Origin: Alkalibacillus flavidus
GTDB taxonomy: Bacteria; Bacillota; Bacilli; Bacillales; Alkalibacillaceae
Direction: 5' to 3'
Length of the DNA: 64,000 nucleotides
Assembly (NCBI RefSeq): GCF_040545925.1
Contig: NZ_JBEPMX010000005.1
Location: 1-64,000, forward strand
The notes under the pieces were generated by a model that saw nothing but the letters and a program-made list of their open reading frames with translations, was not told where the DNA came from and made no database searches. The translations under genes were made by a program, and so were the position numbers. Of the stretch, positions 42,469-52,413 are shown piece after piece (the first letter of the stretch is position 1; every line of letters starts with the position of its first letter).

Positions 42469-43959
42469 ATGTTTTTTTATTCTTTTGGAAATGACGGCGT
42501 TATATTTCTCGCCGCATTTTTACTGCTTAGTGGCATAGTTGCAGCTAAATTTTCTAGTCGTTTAGGCCTGCCATCACTCGTTCTTTTCATTGCAGTCGGT
42601 ATGATGATCGGCAGGGACGGTTTAGGACTTATTTATTTCGATAACGTTGAATTAGCTCAGCTCATTGGTATCTTTGCACTTATTATTATCCTTTTCGAAG
42701 GTGGTCTTCAAACGAAATGGGAGACCGTTCGATCTGTTGCTTTCCCTTCCATATCGCTTGCAACATTAGGGGTTTTAACAACTGCCTTATTAACGGGCGT
42801 TTCCGTTTATCTTGTTCTTGATGTTAGTTGGCTTGAAGCATTTCTATTTGGCGCAATCGTCGGTTCTACAGATGCCGCAGCCGTTTTCGCGACACTTAAA
42901 GAACGGAATATTAAAGCGAAAATGGGCGCCACTCTTGAAGCTGAATCGGGTACGAACGATCCGATGGCTATTTTTCTAACCCTCATGTTTATCGAATTGA
43001 TCGCGAATGAATCCGTCAGTATTTGGCTCATGATCCCTTCTTTTTTCTGGCAAATGGGTCTCGGCTTAGCGCTCGGACTCATGTTAGGCAAAATCGCCTT
43101 GTTTGCTATTAACCGGATTAATTTAGAGTCAGGCGGTCTCTATCCTGTCTTAGCAATAGCCTTCGCGCTTATTACGTACAGCACCGCTTCAGCCATTGAT
43201 GCTAGTGGTTTTCTCGCTGTGTATGTGGCTGCACTCGTTATCGGAAATTCTGAGCTCACCTATCGTTATTCCATTTTCCAATTTAATGAAGGAATCGCTT
43301 GGACAGCACAAATTATGATGTTCATCATTCTTGGATTATTGTCATTTCCTGAACAAGTATTCCAACCGTCGAATATTTTTGCCGGATTGGTCATTTCATT
43401 TGTCTTAATTTTTCTCGCACGACCGTTTGCCGTGTTCGTTTCCACCGTATGGCTTAAGTATTCATTTAAAGAACGATTATTTTTATCATGGGCAGGTTTA
43501 CGCGGGGCTGTTCCGATTGTTTTAGCGACCTTCCCGATCGTCGCAGGGATAGAAGGTGCTGAAGAATTTTTCAATATCGTTTTCTTCGTCGTCTTAACAT
43601 CCGCTCTTGTACAAGGGTCAACGATTTCAAATGTGGCACAAAAGCTAGGGCTTATGGGACCTAAAAAAGACACACCACACCATTCCATCGAGCTCGTGTC
43701 AATTGCTAAAGCAAACGCCGAAATGGTCCAATTCCAAACGAACCGTCACAACGCTATCGTTGGCTATAAATTACACGAAATTGATTTTCCACAAAAAGCT
43801 TCCATAGCCGCGATCGTTCGAGGCGACGATCTCGTCACACCTTATGGCGATACAGAGATTAAAGCGGGGGATTTCCTCTATATTCTCGTCTCCAAACGAA
43901 AGCACGATGAGCTCATGAAATTATTAAACGAAAAGAATAAAACCAAAAACAAAAAATAA
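42469..43959 (+). CDS. Potassium/proton antiporter, CPA1 family with C-terminal TrkA-C domain
   Basis: A 496-residue protein. The membrane part has 12-13 helices (about residues 8-390) with the ion-site motifs GAIVGSTDAAAVFATL and EAESGTNDPMAIFLTL. A cytoplasmic RCK/TrkA-C module (about 405-490, IVGYKLHEIDFPQKASIAAI) follows, which senses ligands or pH. The layout is that of NhaP2/CvrA K+/H+ antiporters. The start follows GGGGGT. Relevant to cation homeostasis. Confidence 0.9.
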   Translation: MFFYSFGNDGVIFLAAFLLLSGIVAAKFSSRLGLPSLVLFIAVGMMIGRDGLGLIYFDNVELAQLIGIFALIIILFEGGLQTKWETVRSVAFPSISLATLGVLTTALLTGVSVYLVLDVSWLEAFLFGAIVGSTDAAAVFATLKERNIKAKMGATLEAESGTNDPMAIFLTLMFIELIANESVSIWLMIPSFFWQMGLGLALGLMLGKIALFAINRINLESGGLYPVLAIAFALITYSTASAIDASGFLAVYVAALVIGNSELTYRYSIFQFNEGIAWTAQIMMFIILGLLSFPEQVFQPSNIFAGLVISFVLIFLARPFAVFVSTVWLKYSFKERLFLSWAGLRGAVPIVLATFPIVAGIEGAEEFFNIVFFVVLTSALVQGSTISNVAQKLGLMGPKKDTPHHSIELVSIAKANAEMVQFQTNRHNAIVGYKLHEIDFPQKASIAAIVRGDDLVTPYGDTEIKAGDFLYILVSKRKHDELMKLLNEKNKTKNKK

Positions 43960-43996
43960 GCAAGTGACCGTCACAATTGGTCACTTGCTTATTTTA
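43960..43996 (+). terminator. Terminator of the K+/H+ antiporter gene
   Basis: GCAAGTGACC and GGTCACTTGC form a 10-bp stem followed by TTATTTTA, adjoining the stop codon. Confidence 0.85.
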
Positions 43997-44096
43997 TCTT
44001 ATAGGGAGATAGTTACGAACTCTATAACTAATATAACACGTTCCATAAGCTGCTGTGGTTACACACCCATTAATTGTTTATGACAAATGTTACAAT

Positions 44097-44354
44097 TTAC
44101 ACAATAATCAAAATGGTTATGATGAATGCCGCTACTATAATAAATAAGCCGATGTAAATTTTAATCAAGTTCGGAATATTACGTGCTAGCGATTCAGATT
44201 CATAGTCGTGTGAGCGTTGTATTTCATCTTCCGCCGTCACACCACGTTGTTCACGTGCTACAATTTCGTCGTTCTGTTCTTTCCCAATACGTAATGTCAT
44301 GACGAGCGCCACTACGAATACGACAGCTAACATAACTAATGATATCGATAACAA
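44097..44354 (-). CDS. Small two-helix membrane protein of unknown function
   Basis: An 85-residue protein with hydrophobic segments at residues 3-22 and 65-84. A charged central loop between them includes RIGKEQNDEIVAREQRG. The start is TTG, eight bases after GGGAG. I do not recognise a family. It follows the diguanylate cyclase gene on the same strand by about 56 bp and may be co-transcribed with it. Confidence 0.7.
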   Translation of the reverse strand: MLSISLVMLAVVFVVALVMTLRIGKEQNDEIVAREQRGVTAEDEIQRSHDYESESLARNIPNLIKIYIGLFIIVAAFIITILIIV

Positions 44355-44410
44355 TGTATTAACTCCCTTCAGCTACTCAAACAAAAAAAGACGGTATCAA
44401 ACGCTATGCT

Positions 44411-46072
44411 TTACGTGATCACAGTAAATTGATACGTGTCTTTTCCTAATGCTTTCGCATCGTATAAAGCATTATCAGCTAATTTAATTAACTCTTCATC
44501 TGTAACGGTTTCATCATCTGGAAGAACGATCCCTACGCTCGTCGTCAAACTAATGTGCCGATCAGCGATTTCCCACTCTTTTTCGAGTACTTTTTGAATC
44601 CGTTGAACCACTTCTAACGCGTCTTTTTCTGTTTGAATCCCTGTTAATAACGCAATAAACTCATCGCCACCCATACGAGCGACTAAATCGTGGTCTCTTA
44701 AACTTGATTCAATTCGTCTACCGAACTCTTTAATCACTTCATCGCCGATGTCATGTCCGTACGTATCATTGACAGCTTTAAAATCGTCAATATCAAACAT
44801 TAAAACGGCGTACTGGCCAACGTCTTCACTTTTATTGACATGATCAAGTAATTTTTGTTTAAACTTGCGACGGTTCGGTAAGCCTGTTAATGGATCGTGA
44901 AAGGCAAACGATTTCAATTCATTTTCATAAGCTTTTCGATCTGAAATATTACGTGTTACGACGACCATTTGGTGGAACTCATGATTTTCATCATAAATTG
45001 GTTTCGCTTGCAACTCAAACCATAACCAGTCACCATTTTGATGCCGTTGACGAAATTCAATCGCAACCGGTTCACCAGTTCGTTTCGCATGTTCAAAGGC
45101 ACTTAAAATATCAGCACCGTCTTCTTCGTGTAATTTATGCAACAACGATTCACCAATAAATTGTTCTGGGGCAAAACCTAGAATCGTCTTATATGATGGT
45201 GAAGCATACTGAATAATCCCATTGTCATCCACTAACGTAATCAGATCGTGCGAGCTTTCAGCAATCATACGGAACCGTTCTTGGTTTTTCATTAACGTCC
45301 GTTCAGCATTTCGTTGGTCGGTGATGTCTTTTAAGATTACATAGACGCCAATCACGTTATCTTCAACAATAATCGGTGTCATCGTAATATCAACATCAAC
45401 GTTGTAACCATTAAAATGTGTGTTAAGTTCAAAGGCCTGCGCATCACCATCTAATACTTTCGCAAACGCTTCACGACCATATTGTGTCTGCTCATCATCA
45501 GTAATCGAACTTGCCGATTTACCTAACAAATCGCCTTTGCGGAAGCCAGTTAACTGTTCAAATGCTCGGTTCACCTCGACCATCATGCCGTCCCGATCTA
45601 TTGATACAATGGCATCTGTATTATCTGAAAACAATGATTTATAACGTTGTTCACTTAATTGGATATGTTGTTTTGATTGTTCTTTTGCTAGTTCTGCACG
45701 TCGATAATCTGTAATATCGCGTACAGATGCTAGAATATGCGTACAAACACCTTGTTCATCTATAAGTGGCATTAATGTTGATTCACTAATGAGTTCACGG
45801 TCTTTCATGGAATGGAAATAATCTTCATATACAACTTTGTCTTTCGTCTCGACAACCTTCACGTACTCAGGATATAAAACGTGATAATGATCTTGAGGCA
45901 TCACATCATGCAATTCTTTTCCGATATCGTCATCCGTTATGCCTGTCCGTTCTTTCGCTAAATCATTAACCATTTCATAATAAAACTTTGTATTCCCTTC
46001 AACGCGCATTAAAAAGACCATGCAATCAAAACCACTCTGAACAATTTGTGCTAATAGCTGTTTATCAACCAT
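44411..46072 (-). CDS. PAS-PAS-PAS-GGDEF diguanylate cyclase
   Basis: A 553-residue cytoplasmic signalling protein. Three PAS domains (about 10-125, 140-255 and 265-380; the second includes DAIVSIDRDGMMVEVNRAFEQ) precede a GGDEF domain. The catalytic signature ARMGGDEF is intact. The product-inhibition I-site RDHD lies five residues before it, so the enzyme should make cyclic di-GMP and be feedback-inhibited. No EAL domain or membrane helix is present. The PAS ligand is unknown. Confidence 0.92.
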   Translation of the reverse strand: MVDKQLLAQIVQSGFDCMVFLMRVEGNTKFYYEMVNDLAKERTGITDDDIGKELHDVMPQDHYHVLYPEYVKVVETKDKVVYEDYFHSMKDRELISESTLMPLIDEQGVCTHILASVRDITDYRRAELAKEQSKQHIQLSEQRYKSLFSDNTDAIVSIDRDGMMVEVNRAFEQLTGFRKGDLLGKSASSITDDEQTQYGREAFAKVLDGDAQAFELNTHFNGYNVDVDITMTPIIVEDNVIGVYVILKDITDQRNAERTLMKNQERFRMIAESSHDLITLVDDNGIIQYASPSYKTILGFAPEQFIGESLLHKLHEEDGADILSAFEHAKRTGEPVAIEFRQRHQNGDWLWFELQAKPIYDENHEFHQMVVVTRNISDRKAYENELKSFAFHDPLTGLPNRRKFKQKLLDHVNKSEDVGQYAVLMFDIDDFKAVNDTYGHDIGDEVIKEFGRRIESSLRDHDLVARMGGDEFIALLTGIQTEKDALEVVQRIQKVLEKEWEIADRHISLTTSVGIVLPDDETVTDEELIKLADNALYDAKALGKDTYQFTVIT

Positions 46073-46296
46073 ATAAATCCTCCAGCCTTATGACGAAATT
46101 AAACATCTCTCCTCGAACTGATACTCTATTCTATTAGTTAATACTACCTATTGTAAAATAAAAATTATGAATTCGCTACCATTTAATCTAATGCCTATTC
46201 AAACCATTCAACAACTTTCGACAGCGATTTACAATTTGTATAAAATAACCCTTTTTCGTCAAAGATAGTAGGTATATAGAATTAGAAAGGACTGAC

Positions 46297-47862
46297 ATGA
46301 TGACACCTTTATCCGAAAATCGCAACCACCCCATTTGGACAAGCTCACGCACGACGAAACATTTCCCTTCCTTAGAACGTGACGAAACAACCGATATCGC
46401 GATCGTTGGCGCAGGTATTACAGGGATTACAGCTGCCTACCTATTGCAACAAGCTGGTAAAAACGTCACATTAATCGATGCTCATTCATTTTTAACTGGG
46501 ACAACTTTGCATACAACCGGAAAGGTAACCGCCCAACACGGCCTCATCTACGACCAACTGTTAAACGATATTGGCTATCAAGCAACGGATCACTATTTAA
46601 AATCAAACCAAGAAGCGATCAACCTCATAAAGACGATCATTGATAAAGAGCACATCAACTGCCAATGGGAGCAACAAGACGCCTATTTATTCGCCACATC
46701 AGACAAAGGTCGAAGCCAACTTGAACGCGAATACCAAGCATACGATCGGTTAAATATTGATAGCGCATTAACCGATTCCATCCCTTTTCAAGTCGATGTC
46801 ACCGGCGCACTTGCCATGAAAGACCAGTACCAATTCAACCCAATTACGTATTTAAGCCAGTTACTATTAGCACTTGATAACGGCACGACGAAGCTATACG
46901 AGAACACGCCAGCTATCGATATTGATGCCTCAGAAAATAACCCTGTTGTCACCTGCCAAAATGGGTACCATATTAAAGCTCAACACGTTCTCATTTGCAC
47001 CCATTACCCATTTCACACGGGACCAACACGTTTCGCTACGAAACTTCACGCTGAACGGTCTTATGTCCTAGCCTTTCAAGATCCCAACCCTTACCCAGGT
47101 GGCATGTATTTAAGTATCGATCAGCCGACTCGTTCTATTCGAGAGGCCACCATTGATGACCAATCGTACATATTATTCGGTGGCGATGGTCATAAAACAG
47201 GACAAGGCGAGTCAACAGAGAAACATTACGACAATTTAAAACGGGATGCCTACACGTATTTTTCACATCAACCGATCACGCATCATTGGTCGACTCAAGA
47301 TTTAGTGACACTCGATGACCTACCTTACATCGGCCCGATCGAAAAAGACGAACCATCAATATTACTAGCGACAGGTTATCGTAAATGGGGCATGACGAAT
47401 GGAACAGCAGCCGCTAAACTGCTAGCCGATTATGTTTTGCAGAGAATGAGCCCACATCAACAGATCTTTCTTCCTACTCGACCTGCAACGAGTCAAGGTG
47501 TCGCGACTTTTCTTAAAGAAAACACAGACACAGCTAAACACTTAACCAAAGGAAAAGTATCAGCAGAAAGTCGCGAACTCAATCAACTCAAACCAGGTGA
47601 AGCGACAACATTCAAGCAAGATGGGCAACGAAAAGGCGCATACCAATCGCATGACGACACGTTATATATTGTCGATACAACATGCACTCATGCCGGCTGT
47701 GAAGTTAATTGGAACGGCGCCGAAAAAACGTGGGATTGCCCATGTCACGGGTCTCGATTTTCTTACACTGGTGAAGTCATCGAAGGCCCCGCTCAAGAGA
47801 ACTTACACCGTGAGAAGTTTACGATGGGACAGGCGTTGAGAAAAAATAAAGGTGATAGCTAA
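46297..47862 (+). CDS. FAD-dependent oxidoreductase with C-terminal Rieske domain (YhfW-like)
   Basis: A 521-residue two-domain protein. The N-terminal DAO-type FAD domain has the dinucleotide motif IAIVGAGITGITAAYLLQQAG. The C-terminal Rieske 2Fe-2S domain (about 425-515) has ligands CTHAGC and CPCHGSRF. This fusion corresponds to B. subtilis YhfW, whose substrate is unknown. No signal peptide is seen, so it is cytoplasmic. ATG 46297 and ATG 46300 are both possible. Confidence 0.9.
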   Translation: MMTPLSENRNHPIWTSSRTTKHFPSLERDETTDIAIVGAGITGITAAYLLQQAGKNVTLIDAHSFLTGTTLHTTGKVTAQHGLIYDQLLNDIGYQATDHYLKSNQEAINLIKTIIDKEHINCQWEQQDAYLFATSDKGRSQLEREYQAYDRLNIDSALTDSIPFQVDVTGALAMKDQYQFNPITYLSQLLLALDNGTTKLYENTPAIDIDASENNPVVTCQNGYHIKAQHVLICTHYPFHTGPTRFATKLHAERSYVLAFQDPNPYPGGMYLSIDQPTRSIREATIDDQSYILFGGDGHKTGQGESTEKHYDNLKRDAYTYFSHQPITHHWSTQDLVTLDDLPYIGPIEKDEPSILLATGYRKWGMTNGTAAAKLLADYVLQRMSPHQQIFLPTRPATSQGVATFLKENTDTAKHLTKGKVSAESRELNQLKPGEATTFKQDGQRKGAYQSHDDTLYIVDTTCTHAGCEVNWNGAEKTWDCPCHGSRFSYTGEVIEGPAQENLHREKFTMGQALRKNKGDS

Positions 47863-47974
47863 AAAAACGCTTTTCATTTTAAAACGTTTATGTACAATAG
47901 CAATTAACTTCATACAAAACGCACGGATTTTTGGATAATCATTAAAAATTATCGATAAAGTTATCACAAACCAT

Positions 47975-48003
47975 TTGAAAGTAAACCGTCCAAATAGTAT
48001 AGT
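47975..48003 (+). promoter_or_regulatory. tetR promoter with operator in the spacer
   Basis: -35 TTGAAA (47975-47980), 17-bp spacer, -10 TATAGT (47998-48003). The 14-bp operator-like ACCGTCCAAATAGT (47985-47998) fills the spacer. The same word recurs in the promoter of the downstream operon, which implies autoregulation by the TetR protein. Confidence 0.75.
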
Positions 48004-48047
48004 ATTTAATTAGATGAGTGATATTGATTAAAAAGAGGGATGATGCT

Positions 48048-48611
48048 ATGGGGAAAAACTCTAGAAAAATTGACATTTTGAACGCGGCTTCTCGGATCGT
48101 TGAAGATAAAGGAATCTTTAACTTAACACTTGAATCGGTTGCTAAAGAAGCAGGTATTAGTAAAGGTGGCCTCCTTTATCATTTCCCCACGAAAGAGGCT
48201 TTAGTTCAAGGAATGGTTGACCATTTAGCCCACAATTATCGTACTAAAATTGCCCAAAACGTCGAAGAAGATCCACTAGATAAAGGCAAATGGACACGCG
48301 CATTTTTGAATGTCACGTTCAATCAAGGTTACCCAAACAAAGAAATGCATTCAGGATTACTAGCCGCTAAGGCCGTCAAACCAGAATTGCTTGAGCCACT
48401 ACACAAAGCGTATGAGGAGTGGCAAACGAATATTGAAAATGACGGTCTTGATCCTATCGATGCTACTATTATCCGATTAGCTACGGACGGCATCTGGTTA
48501 TCAGAGCTATTTGAAACGTATCAAATTGAACCAGACCAAAAGAAAGAGGTCTATAAACGCCTTCACAAATGGATACAAGATATGTACATTTCGACTGAAC
48601 ATAATCCATAG
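48048..48611 (+). CDS. TetR/AcrR family regulator of the carnitine operon
   Basis: A 187-residue repressor. The N-terminal helix-turn-helix has ILNAASRIVEDKG followed by LTLESVAKEAGISKGGLLYHFPTKEAL, the TetR signature. The C-terminal ligand domain resembles TetR_C_6-type regulators. It lies just before the carnitine catabolic operon, and identical operator-like sites occur before both. The inducer is probably a carnitine pathway intermediate (inference). ATG 48048 follows GAGGGA. Confidence 0.9.
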   Translation: MGKNSRKIDILNAASRIVEDKGIFNLTLESVAKEAGISKGGLLYHFPTKEALVQGMVDHLAHNYRTKIAQNVEEDPLDKGKWTRAFLNVTFNQGYPNKEMHSGLLAAKAVKPELLEPLHKAYEEWQTNIENDGLDPIDATIIRLATDGIWLSELFETYQIEPDQKKEVYKRLHKWIQDMYISTEHNP

Positions 48612-48748
48612 TCTGACTGTAAAGGAATGAGCCACTGCATAATTGCAGTGGTTTTTTTAGTTATTTTATCCCTTCTCAAATCCCTTGCAGTACAACGCTT
48701 CACGCAACATTTTATTCGACAATATTCCCGAAAAATCCAAAACAGCTG

Positions 48749-48818
48749 TTGATTAAAAACCGTCCAGATGGTAAAGTACATAACAGAGTTACAAACCGTC
48801 TGGGCGGTAAAGTAAAAT
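48749..48818 (+). promoter_or_regulatory. Carnitine operon promoter region with two operators
   Basis: -35 TTGATT (48749-48754), 17 bp, -10 TAAAGT (48772-48777), with ACCGTCCAGATGGT (48759-48772) in the spacer. A second operator ACCGTCTGGGCGGT lies at 48795-48808, 36 bp further on. It overlaps a possible second promoter (TTACAA, 18 bp, TAAAAT). The sites share ACCGTC and the inverse GGT end. Confidence 0.78.
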
Positions 48819-48855
48819 AAACGTTTATCCATCAACACGCATAGGAGGAATCATT

Positions 48856-49746
48856 ATGGCTAAAAAAGTGATGTTAACAGCTGCTGTCACTGGGGCAGGC
48901 GATACAACAGAGAAAAACCCTCATGTCCCTGTCACCCCAAAAGAAATTGCAGAGTCAGCGATTGAATCAGCGAAAGCCGGGGCTACTGTTGCTCACGTTC
49001 ACGCTCGCGACCCCAAAACAGGCGGGATTAGTCACGATATCGAGCATTATCGTGAGATTGTTGACCGTATTCGCGAATCCGAAACTGATGTCATTATCAA
49101 TATAACGTCTGGTGGTGGTGGCGATTTTATCCCGAGTTTAGATACCCCTGCTGCTGGTGGCGACGGAACAGATATTCAAACACCACAAGAACGCCACGAA
49201 CCTGTTGGCGAGTTACTACCAGAAATGTGCACACTCGATTGTGGCAGTACGAATTTCGGCAACATGATTTACATGAGTCCAACTGATTGGTTACGAGAAC
49301 AAGCGCAACTTGTCAAAGATAGTGGTGTGAAACCTGAACTTGAATGTTTTGACACAGGACATATTCGTTTTGCTAATCAACTCGTCGATGAAGGATTAAT
49401 CGATGGCGACCCAATGTATCAATTTTGCCTAGGTATTCCTTGGGGTGCGGCATCAGATGTTGAAACGATGAGTTACATGAAGAGTCGCATTCCAGAGAAC
49501 GCACATTGGTCCGCGTTCGGAATCGGTCGCATGCAATTACCAATGGTGACACAAACGGCTTTACTTGGTGGTAATGTCCGAGTTGGTTTAGAAGATAATA
49601 TGTATTTGAAAAAAGGTGTCTTAGCCACTAACGAACAACTTGTCGATCAAGCCGTTCAACAATTACAAACCAATAGCATTGACATTATGACACCACAAGA
49701 AGCGCGGGAGTTATACAACTTAAGACAACCTAATGGAGGCAAGTAA
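48856..49746 (+). CDS. BKACE-family enzyme, probable 3-dehydrocarnitine cleavage enzyme
   Basis: A 296-residue zinc enzyme of the beta-keto acid cleavage family. Motifs are PHVPVTPKEIAESA, the metal site AHVHARDPKTGG, INITSGGGGDFIPS and TLDCGSTNFGN. With acetyl-CoA it would convert 3-dehydrocarnitine to betainyl-CoA and acetoacetate. The specificity is inferred from the neighbouring dehydrogenase and thioesterase genes. AGGAGG precedes the ATG. One base separates it from the dehydrogenase gene. Confidence 0.9.
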   Translation: MAKKVMLTAAVTGAGDTTEKNPHVPVTPKEIAESAIESAKAGATVAHVHARDPKTGGISHDIEHYREIVDRIRESETDVIINITSGGGGDFIPSLDTPAAGGDGTDIQTPQERHEPVGELLPEMCTLDCGSTNFGNMIYMSPTDWLREQAQLVKDSGVKPELECFDTGHIRFANQLVDEGLIDGDPMYQFCLGIPWGAASDVETMSYMKSRIPENAHWSAFGIGRMQLPMVTQTALLGGNVRVGLEDNMYLKKGVLATNEQLVDQAVQQLQTNSIDIMTPQEARELYNLRQPNGGK

Positions 49747-49747
49747 T

Positions 49748-50689
49748 ATGACGAACGAACAGACATCTAGAACAGTCGCGATTGTCGGTACTGGTGTTAT
49801 CGGCAACGGCTGGATTACACGTTTTCTCGCAAACGGCTTTGACGTCGTAGCATTCGACCCTGCCGAAGGAGCAGAAGAGCGCGCTCGTCAATCTATCGAT
49901 AATGCATGGGAATCAGTCGAACAATTAGGCCTTCATGAAAGTGCAAGTCGTGAGCGATTAACGTTTGTATCGACTTTAGAAGAAGCTGTACAAGGTGCAG
50001 ACTTAATACAAGAAAACGTGCCAGAACGAACGGAGCTAAAACAAAATGTATTAGCCGAGATTGATCATCACGCCGACCCAACTGCGATTATCGGCTCAAG
50101 CACGTCAGGGATTAAACCGACTGAGTTGCAACAGAAATTAAATCACCCTGAACGATTTGTCGTTGCACACCCGTTTAACCCTGTTTACTTATTACCACTT
50201 GTCGAAATCGTTGGTGGCGAGCACACATCACAAGAATTCGAACAAAAAGCGTACGCATTTTATGAGTCCGCTAGTATGAAACCAATGATCATCGAAAAAG
50301 AGATTGAAGGATTTGTCGCAGATCGTCTCATGGAGGCATTGTGGCGCGAAGCCTTACACTTAGTAAACGATGGTATCGCAACGACTGAAGAAGTCGACAA
50401 AGCCATTACGTATGGAGCTGGTTTACGTTGGGCTCAAATGGGACCTTTCATGACGTTCCATTTAGCTGGTGGCGAAGAAGGCATGCGCCATATGTTAAAA
50501 CAATTCGGTCCAGCTCTAAAATTGCCATGGACTAAGTTAGAAGCACCTGAACTCACCGAAGAACTACAAGAACGTGTGATTACTGGTTGCGAAACACACG
50601 CAGGCGACCGTTCTGTAGCTGAATTAGAACGAAAACGAAACGAATTTCTCGTTAAACTAATTGATTTAGTCGAAGATTATTGGCCATAA
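49748..50689 (+). CDS. L-carnitine dehydrogenase
   Basis: A 313-residue NAD-dependent dehydrogenase of the 3-hydroxyacyl-CoA dehydrogenase fold. The NAD motif is VAIVGTGVIGNGWITRFLANG, catalytic His in VVAHPFNPVYLLPLVE, and the C-terminal helical domain begins GFVADRLMEALWREA. In this operon it should oxidise L-carnitine to 3-dehydrocarnitine. It lacks the fused thioesterase domain seen in some carnitine dehydrogenases; here that activity is the next gene. ATG 49748 follows GGAGG. Confidence 0.92.
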   Translation: MTNEQTSRTVAIVGTGVIGNGWITRFLANGFDVVAFDPAEGAEERARQSIDNAWESVEQLGLHESASRERLTFVSTLEEAVQGADLIQENVPERTELKQNVLAEIDHHADPTAIIGSSTSGIKPTELQQKLNHPERFVVAHPFNPVYLLPLVEIVGGEHTSQEFEQKAYAFYESASMKPMIIEKEIEGFVADRLMEALWREALHLVNDGIATTEEVDKAITYGAGLRWAQMGPFMTFHLAGGEEGMRHMLKQFGPALKLPWTKLEAPELTEELQERVITGCETHAGDRSVAELERKRNEFLVKLIDLVEDYWP

Positions 50690-50703
50690 AGTGAGGTGAA
50701 ACG

Positions 50704-51174
50704 ATGCAACCATTTCAATATACGGATCACGTTCACACGGAATGGGTTGATTACAACGGTCATATGAATGATGCGGAATACGCTCGAATGTTCAGTCATG
50801 CTGTCGATGCTTTCATGGCCTACATCGGTTTAGATCAAACCGTCATTGAACAAGAAGCGTATACCATTTTCACGCTTGAAACGCATCTATGTTATTTAAA
50901 GGAAGCCCATGAAGGTGAACCTTTGAACCTGACCGTGCAATTAATCGATTATGACGCTAAAAGGTTACACGTATTATTTTCGATGTTAAACAAACACGGA
51001 GAACTCATTGCAACGAGTGAGCAAATGCTGATGGGCATTGACCAATCGAGCGGAAAACCTGCTCCGTTTATCGACTCAGTCCAAGCAAATATCGAATCAA
51101 TTTGGCATGAGCATGAACATTTAGACAAACCGAAACAAATAGGAAGAACCATCGGGATTAAACGCCAATCTTAA
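50704..51174 (+). CDS. Acyl-CoA thioesterase, probable betainyl-CoA thioesterase
   Basis: A 156-residue hotdog-fold protein. TEWVDYNGHMNDAEYARMF holds the 4-hydroxybenzoyl-CoA thioesterase-type Asp and the conserved DYNGHMND. It would hydrolyse betainyl-CoA to glycine betaine and CoA, completing the route carnitine to betaine. It lies 14 bp after the dehydrogenase gene. Confidence 0.88.
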   Translation: MQPFQYTDHVHTEWVDYNGHMNDAEYARMFSHAVDAFMAYIGLDQTVIEQEAYTIFTLETHLCYLKEAHEGEPLNLTVQLIDYDAKRLHVLFSMLNKHGELIATSEQMLMGIDQSSGKPAPFIDSVQANIESIWHEHEHLDKPKQIGRTIGIKRQS

Positions 51175-51207
51175 TCCCCTCTTCCCTTTCGAAAAAGGAG
51201 AATGTTT

Positions 51208-52413
51208 ATGAGTAAAATTTCAGTAAGTGACATTACAAAAGTATTCGGTCCTAATCCTAAACAAGGATTGGAACGCTTAAATCAAGGTTATTCAAAAGAT
51301 GACATATTAGCTGATACTGGTAATACAGTGGGCGTTAACCGCGCTTCCTTCGATGTAGAAGAAGGTGAGATTTTCGTCATTATGGGCTTATCAGGTAGTG
51401 GTAAGTCGACATTAATCAGACTCGTTAATCGTCTGATCGAACCAACGTCTGGTCACGTTTATATCGATGATGAAGAAATTACAAACATGAACAAAGATGA
51501 GCTTATCGAAGCACGACGCCAAAAATTAGGAATGGTGTTCCAAAACTTTGGCCTCTTCCCACACCGCACTGTAATCGGAAATGTGGCGTATGGTTTGGAA
51601 ATTCAAGGCGTAGAAAAAGAAGAACAAATTGAAAAAGCTAAACAATCGATCGCTGACGTTGGTCTTAATGGTTACGAAAACAGTTATCCTAGCGAATTAA
51701 GCGGTGGCATGCAACAGCGTGTTGGTCTCGCCCGCGCCCTTGCTAATGACACCGATATATTACTAATGGACGAAGCCTTCAGTGCACTTGATCCACTGAT
51801 ACGTAAAGACATGCAAGACGAACTGCTGCGCTTGCAAAAAAGACTCGGCAAAACCGTGTTATTTATTACACATGATTTAGACGAGGCACTTAAACTAGGA
51901 GATCGAATTGCCATTATGAAAGACGGCCAAATCGTACAAATCGGTTCTTCTGAAGAAATTTTAGAGAATCCAGCAAACGATTACGTCAGTAACTTCGTTA
52001 AAGACGTCGACCGTTCTAAAGTATTAGATGCATCACAGGTCATGAGACGTCCAGAAGTTCTAACAACATATAAAAACGGGCCGCGTACAGCCGTCCGTAA
52101 AATGGAAGAGTTCGGTGCATCGAGTATTTTCGTTGTCGACCGCGACGAGCGATTCCAAGGTTTATTAACGATCGATGATGCAATCCGCTCTTACAAAGAA
52201 GACATACCTATGGAAGACGTATTAAAGCGAGATGTTCATACTACTACGCCAGATACGGCATTGAATGATTTAATTGGAATTGCCGTTGACACGAAATACC
52301 CTATTGTTGTCCTCAGTGAAGATAACAAATTACTAGGCATTATTTCACGTGTCTCGATTCTTTCTGGACTCGTTCTAGGTAAAGAGCATGACGAGGAGGT
52401 GACTGAAGCATGA
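51208..52413 (+). CDS. Glycine betaine/carnitine ABC transporter ATP-binding protein (OpuAA-like)
   Basis: A 401-residue ATPase. Walker A is GLSGSGKSTL, signature LSGGMQQRVGLARAL, Walker B ILLMDEAFSALDPLI. A pair of CBS domains (about 280-395) ends the protein and may sense ionic strength. The N-terminal extension (KVFGPNPKQGLERL) is typical of OpuA/ProV ATPases. It is the fourth gene of the carnitine operon, so carnitine or betaine is the expected substrate. It overlaps the permease gene by 4 bp. Confidence 0.93.
   Translation: MSKISVSDITKVFGPNPKQGLERLNQGYSKDDILADTGNTVGVNRASFDVEEGEIFVIMGLSGSGKSTLIRLVNRLIEPTSGHVYIDDEEITNMNKDELIEARRQKLGMVFQNFGLFPHRTVIGNVAYGLEIQGVEKEEQIEKAKQSIADVGLNGYENSYPSELSGGMQQRVGLARALANDTDILLMDEAFSALDPLIRKDMQDELLRLQKRLGKTVLFITHDLDEALKLGDRIAIMKDGQIVQIGSSEEILENPANDYVSNFVKDVDRSKVLDASQVMRRPEVLTTYKNGPRTAVRKMEEFGASSIFVVDRDERFQGLLTIDDAIRSYKEDIPMEDVLKRDVHTTTPDTALNDLIGIAVDTKYPIVVLSEDNKLLGIISRVSILSGLVLGKEHDEEVTEA

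Noticed and set aside
46073..46296. Possible 21-bp array or regulatory RNA upstream of the FAD/Rieske gene
   Set aside because: I found no periodic cores and no convincing hairpin; only an AT-rich promoter region is present.
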